From the NCBI GenBank assembly GCA_947179155.2, contig OX359278.1, forward strand, positions 23,236,744-23,300,743: a DNA stretch of 64,000 nt, in the 5' to 3' direction. The notes under the pieces are model-generated. The model was not told the origin of the DNA. It did not search any database and was given only the letters and a program-made list of their open reading frames with translations. Positions within the stretch are counted from its first letter, which is position 1. Every line of letters begins with the position of its first letter. A program made the translations under genes and the position numbers. Shown here in pieces: positions 59,110 to 64,000 of the stretch. The DNA is from Hedera helix. Lineage: Eukaryota; Streptophyta; Magnoliopsida; Apiales; Araliaceae.

Positions 59110-60791
59110 TGATAAGTAGGTTTTATACCTACTATTTCGATGTCAACTTGCTTTAACTTTCGCTTGTTCTCATTAGTTTTTATTACTTTTCATGCTTTTA
59201 TGTCTCTTTTGTAGGTTTCATGCTCCTTAGCTCCTTATTGGCATTTTCAGTATTTTTGGGGACAAACCGGCGTGTTTCGGACTAGAACTTGTGCGGGGAG
59301 GAAGAATTGCAGTTTTTGGGACAAAAGTGGTTCAATGCGGGAGTGATATGCGCGATGATCGAATGCAGCAGAAAAGATGGCACAGATTCCAAGACTGGTG
59401 CACGGCGCAGCTGCGCTGCAATCCTTCATAAACACTGCGCAGCTGCGCAGTAGCTCTTCAGGCTGCATGACTGGTGCACGGCGCAGCTGCGCCGCATTCC
59501 TTCACATTTTCTGCGCAGCTGCGCAGCACCTCTGCCGAGTCTTTGACTGCCGTGAGGCGCAGCTGCGCCCCATTTCAGTACAATCACGGCGCAGCTGCGC
59601 CGGTCCTTCGCACCAAATTCTGAGCTGACTTATTTTAAACGGGCCAATCATGTTGCTTCATGCTACAGTGATCGCGAGGGAGCAGCTTGAGGCTATATAT
59701 ACCAGTAGTATCAGTCCAAGGAAGATATAGAAGATAATAGATAGAAAAGCTAGGTCAAAAGGAAGAAGAGAGAGTGCATTGTTCATTTCCATTCTTTGTT
59801 TTCTTTGTTCTCTCTTGTTCCTTGTGATTTAACTAGAGTAGTATAGCTTAGAGCTGGGCATTGGAAGTTTGAAACATTGTGTCAACCTTGTAACTCCGGA
59901 TTTGAAGAAGAGAAACCGAGCTTTGCATTTCTTAACTTTGTTTTCTCTTTCTTTTCATTTGTAGCTTCAATGTATGAACATATGAGGATGATGGTTGTTA
60001 TTTCTATTATGAACTAACTTCTCTTATGGGATTATAATGAAACCTAGGGTTTAGTTCAATTTGTATGCTTCCTTGTTTTTGCTAAATGATTATATATGGA
60101 TTGTCTAATGTGGTTTATCTTAATCGTTTAAATGCTTGATCATCATTTACCATGTTAACTCACACGGAACCGAGATGGGGAGTGTGAGTTTAGAACCAAC
60201 CATGTTAGCTTGTGTTCATGATTTCACATGACGTTGGATTGCATGATTAGTGCTAAGGATAGACATATACCGAAGCACCGCACGTAGTCTTTTGAAAACC
60301 TGTGCTTAAACCCGTTTTTCTCTAGGTCACATAGACATATAGTGATTTAATTAACTTGGGTGTTCTTTCCCGTTCTGTTGCCCTTTGGGTCGGATCTGGG
60401 TTGGATATGGGTATGATGCAACGAGAGTTGGTCATACTTTAGTTTCGTGTTTTCGACTAACAATCCGAAATAATCAGTTAGGTTTAACAGGAAGTAGCGC
60501 AGTTGAATGACACCCTAGGTGAAGTTATAATCCCATACCTCCTTTGTCTGCTAAAATCGTTTATTAATTAGTTGTCTTTAATTTTCATAACTTAAATTCA
60601 ATTCACAATTCCTTAATTTACTTGACCACTGTTTAAAGAAACCAAAATAGTTATAAAACTGCTGCATGATAGTGTAATAGCTATCCATAGTCCTCGTGGG
60701 AACGATACTCTACTTACTTTATATTACTTGTTGACCACGTGCACTTGCGTGTAAGTGTTGATTTGTCATACGCACGGTTTGACACCCAACA
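59110..60791 (+). repeat. 3' LTR of Athila-2
   Basis: 1682 bp, about 99 % like the 5' LTR. It keeps six CAGCTG palindromes, one more than the 5' copy. The open frames over the palindromes (for example 59377-59628) are by-products. Confidence 0.92.
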
Positions 60792-60796
60792 GTCAT

Positions 60797-62068
60797 TTAT
60801 CGCCATATGTACCAAATGGCTTCCAAATTGGTTCTAACACGTGTATTTACATATAACTTACATGTTTGGCCTCATTTGACACTCAATTAACCAAAATAGC
60901 CAATAATCACACAGTGTTTGCATTTTCATTATTTTGACATAATTCCTCCATAAACCAACTTTGGATTCTTGCACATTAATCACATATATGTCAACACATA
61001 CTCATTTAACAACTTTGTATGCATGTGTAGCTTTTATATGCATCTCCCAAAACACTTCACAGATTATAATTTGGTTTAGGCACAAAACATAGCCTAATAT
61101 TCAATCAACCTTCACAAAACATGACTTTTACACCATCTAGGTTTCTTTGATGTCCTTTAACCTATGATAATGCATGTATTACACATCTTCATCCTCTCAA
61201 ACTAGGTTACCATCATGTTTAGTAACATATAACACTTAATCATGCTTTAAATCATAATTTTTAACTTGAATATATATGTGAATAGTGCACCACCTTTGCT
61301 ACACAACTTAAGCAACTAAGATTTCATGATCCACCAATCAAATAGCACTTAAACTCACAAAACTTCACATAATCCTCATGTAAAGCTAAAGATACATGCA
61401 TGGTTTCATTTCTTCTTGCATGTAAACACATAAACTTCAATTATATGACTTGAACATCCATGTTACCTTCTTATGGCTCTCCTTCTTCTTGAAATGAAGC
61501 TTACTAAGGCTTGATGATCCACTTTTAATGTTTATTTCACCTTGCTTGGACAACCTTTCCTTGAATCTTTGAGCCCTAAGCTTTACCTTATCTTTTCTCT
61601 TTTCTATGAACTCTCTCGAAAATTTGCTAGCCAAGATGGAAATAACTCAGCTACTTAGCTTAATTCATAGCAACATATGACTTCCAACAACTAACGATCA
61701 CTAGTTAGCTTAACTCAAGCTTGGTTAAGGTTTAACAAGTCTTTTCACATTGTTAAATAAGGATGTTATGGACATTCCACCATTTTAGGATACCAAAGTC
61801 CTTACTCACCTTGTCAAGGGCATTATGAACATTTGCTAATTCTCTAGACCATTAATTCTCATGAAATTCCTTTAAAAATCCAATTTTTCTCATTTTAATT
61901 CCAATAAAAATCCATTTTGCTCCCAATTTATTTCTTTACACATGAATTTAATCCAATCATCTCATATCATACAATTGGCTTGTCCCAAAATAATTGTCAC
62001 ACCTCAAAATATTTAATTTCCATTAATAACATATAAATTTACAATACGCAAAAATGCATATCATTACA
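60797..62068 (-). repeat. 5' LTR of element B, upper part (edge uncertain)
   Basis: It continues the LTR after the Athila-2 target duplication. On the minus strand it reads TGTGACAATTATTTTGGGAC from 62001, or starts TGTAATGATATGCATT at 62068; the latter shares 16 bases with the start of the LTR at 42559. The minus-strand frame at 61437-61634 is basic and Lys-rich without a known domain and lies within the LTR, so I do not call it a gene. Confidence 0.55.
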
Positions 62069-63031
62069 ATTATTATCTCTGAAACTTGACTTAATATCAT
62101 GATTATATCCTCGAAAAATTATTCAAACCCTAGTTGTAAACATTGAACGTATCAATTGTTTCTAATGGTATTGAGAAGTACATCTATGCCATTTGTATCG
62201 GCTAGACCAAGGATAAGACTGATTGTTAATCAATCATATTTCTTTGAAAAAGTTGTCTAAACCAATTGTCTTGGTGCAAACACTTATGCTGAGGAGAACA
62301 ATTATTTTACGTCGGGGAACCAACATATGCGCGACTAGCATGTCTGAGTGTTATGCATAACATATGGTACTTTAGGCTAATCACCTATTGTACTTCGTTT
62401 ATATTATGGTTTGTCAACAAAATACTATTAATCCTCGCACGTGTTCACAGTCCAGAGTGACCACTCAGTTTGATTATTCATTAAATTGGAATCATTGAAT
62501 CTATTTTAAAATCCTTTGGTCCATAGTGAATTTTCAAATATAAAAATGATCAGATATGAAAACTTTTGACACTTACATTGTTCATAATTTATTTACTCAA
62601 TTCTTGAGCTATTAATTATTGTTGCATACCTTGATATATGAATCCCTACACATGAACACTTGCTTTTATTATTTTTATACTTGTTGAGCAAACTCGTTGC
62701 TCACTCTTGCTTCCTATAAACATTACAATTAAGTCTGAGCAAAGCACCGACTCGGAAAAACATAAAGGCAAAGGCAAAGTTGCTGAGTAGCTTTATTGAG
62801 ATGTAGTAGTTAATTTTATTTCCGTGTTGTATTAAGACTTATGTTAGTACTTGTTATTTTAAGTAATGTCATGTATTAGTAACGATTGCGAGACTTGTGA
62901 CGCAAATATTTATGTCAACTCAATGTAAATATTTATATTGTTCTGCATTTAGTTGTTATTTGTATTTTGTATGAGTTAGATCGTGAACCACCAGATTTGA
63001 GGTACAGATATCTGAACTTGGGGGCGTCACA
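62069..63031 (+). repeat. LTR of Tekay-like element D (5' part missing or short)
   Basis: It ends TTGGGGGCGTCACA three bases before a primer site. GAGCAAACTCGTTGCTCACTC near 62695, followed by an AAAGGCAAAGGCAAAG stretch, is the Tekay landmark seen in element B near 48640-48710 on the other strand. If the LTR instead starts TGTCACACCTC at 61995 it would be complete at 1037 bp; I cannot decide. Confidence 0.6.
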
Positions 63032-63034
63032 GGT

Positions 63035-63046
63035 TGGTATAAGAGC
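63035..63046 (+). other. Primer binding site of element D (tRNA-Met type)
   Basis: TGGTATAAGAGC, one mismatch to the tRNA-Met complement, three bases after the LTR end. Confidence 0.75.
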
Positions 63047-63264
63047 CATAGGTTATAAACCTTAGAAAAAAGATTCTTAGGCTATAACCTTAGAAAAGAA
63101 AGTTAGAATAGAAGAAGATAGAACTCATGTAGAGTTTTACGTATTAGTAGACTTGTCATAAAAAGTCTGTAATGTCATGAAATATATTTTCATTCCATAC
63201 AATGAACTTATATTTTATTTCGAGATATTGATAGAGTTTGTTTGCCTGTGTTTGTGGTTGTAGG

Positions 63265-63848
63265 ATGCTAAGGATGGGGTAGCCGAGTAGAGTGATGGAG
63301 GATGAGCCGAGGGACATCCACATAGACCTAGAGTCACTTCCTAGAGTGGAGCCCATTACAGTCGTAGAGTCAGAGCCAGGGGAAGAGTCAGTTCAGGAGG
63401 GTGATACCGCTGAGAAGTTTGTCTCGATAGAAGGGTCAGATGACTTGTTAGGAGAGTATGTTGATCGCATCATAGAGTTGGAGCATAGGATCCAGGAGTT
63501 GGAGGCCGAGGTGCAGGGGCGCCAAGAGACTGGGGCACAGATTAGGGGCACATTATAGTATTTGTGGGCCTGTAATGGGGAGCTGGTAGGGAATTTAGAG
63601 CAGGTAAAGCATCAAATACAGAGTGAGAGAGCCGAAAAAGAGGCTCTACGAGCCCAACTGGTGACAGAAGTGGCTGATCAGATTCAGCAGGAGGAGATGT
63701 TAGAGGACGTTAGAGAAAAAGTTGGTGACCTCGAGGATGATGTGAGGGGTAAAAGAAGAAAGATGAACAAGATGGGTTATACTTTTAGCACAACATTTGG
63801 GAGATGGATGGACGATATTCGTTATTACCCTGCAGAGGTAGGGCATAC
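63265..63848 (+). pseudogene. Element D extra ORF upstream of gag (coiled-coil protein), truncated
   Basis: It is homologous to the pre-gag ORF of element B. The start ATG 63265 aligns with that of B by the distance to RDIHID. TAG codons at 63280-63282 and 63556-63558 interrupt one continuous frame. Visible parts are an acidic N-terminus, EYVDRIIELEHRIQELEAE (coiled coil), a second helical stretch rich in Glu/Lys/Gln, then MGYTF..DDIRYYPAEV. After this, where B continues for about 30 residues, the sequence changes to an LTR-like start at 63849. There is no enzyme motif. Confidence 0.72.
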
Positions 63849-64000
63849 TGTAATGACCCGATTAATTTTGATTTTTCTTTTAAAGAAAATAATAATAATT
63901 AAATAAGGTTAGAGGTTAAAACCTAGTTTGGTAAAGAAAATTGCGTAGAAAGGATTAAATTTTATATTTAATCTTTGTGTTAAGAAGAACCTATAACGGT
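63849..64000 (+). mobile_element. Possible start of another LTR interrupting element D
   Basis: TGTAATGACCCGATTAATTTT has the form of the Tekay-type LTR starts seen at 18272, 24639 and 36903, and homology of the extra ORF stops exactly here. The element runs off the window, so its other end and target duplication cannot be checked. Confidence 0.5.

Larger units (their letters stand above)
50053..60791 (+). mobile_element. Athila-2: young, defective Athila-like Ty3/gypsy element
   Basis: The LTRs at 50053-51726 and 59110-60791 both start TGATAAG and end CACCCAACA. GTCAT flanks both sides (50048-50052, 60792-60796). The LTRs differ by about 14 substitutions and one 8-bp indel by my reading, about 1 %. 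The order is exact tRNA-Asp primer site, gag-pol with an internal deletion, second ORF, 3' non-coding region and polypurine tract. It lies in the 5' LTR of element B. The LTR similarity implies recent movement although pol cannot work by itself. Confidence 0.93.

Noticed and set aside
61437..61634. Lys/Arg-rich minus-strand frame of 65 codons
   Set aside because: It lies in the LTR of element B with no known domain and no sign of conservation that I can test.

Overview
This window is repeat-rich plant nuclear DNA, probably from an AT-rich, heterochromatic part of a flowering-plant genome. I find no host gene. Nearly every stretch belongs to an LTR retrotransposon, a retrotransposon remnant or an endogenous plant pararetrovirus, many nested inside one another. 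The species cannot be named from the sequence.

Layout. (1) Positions 1-1174 and 24047-about 27400 are two halves of a Tekay-like Ty3/gypsy element (element A, + strand) with a tRNA-Met primer site and a non-coding interior. (2) An Athila-like element (Athila-1, 1175-24041, + strand) split element A; it has two LTRs, a decayed gag-pol and a second ORF. Athila-1 was itself hit by an endogenous caulimovirid (about 10150-18070, minus strand, two long ORFs still open) and by a 3.4-kb solo LTR (18272-21693, flanked by AAAAC). (3) From about 27400 to 32050 lies a truncated antisense Athila-like 3' end carrying a 2-kb Ty1/copia-like solo LTR (28999-30984, flanked by ATCAA). (4) From about 32050 to 42559 is a minus-strand Tekay-like element with a non-coding interior (element C). 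Its upstream LTR is interrupted by a 4.7-kb solo LTR (36903-41600, flanked by GTTAT) that carries a 39-bp tandem array. (5) From 42560 to about 62068 is a coding, now broken, Tekay-like chromovirus (element B, minus strand) with gag, protease, RT, RNase H, integrase, a chromodomain and an extra coiled-coil ORF upstream of gag. Its 5' LTR is split by a young Athila element (Athila-2, 50053-60791, flanked by GTCAT) whose two LTRs are about 99 % alike but whose pol has lost the RNase H region. (6) From about 62069 to the end is element D, another Tekay-like element (+ strand), with LTR end, primer site and a homologous extra ORF, broken at 63849 by what looks like the start of yet another LTR.

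How the parts relate. The Athila-type elements share a tRNA-Asp primer site, gag-pol, an env-position ORF without membrane segments, and three AAGTTTGGGGG tracts per element. The Tekay-type elements share a tRNA-Met primer site and, in B and D, the extra pre-gag ORF. The pararetrovirus keeps a movement-protein remnant, a coat/protease/RT/RNase H frame and an overlapping second ORF, with its promoter downstream. The most notable candidates are the conserved pre-gag ORF, the GGCGCAGCTGCGCC palindrome clusters and the 39/78-bp array.
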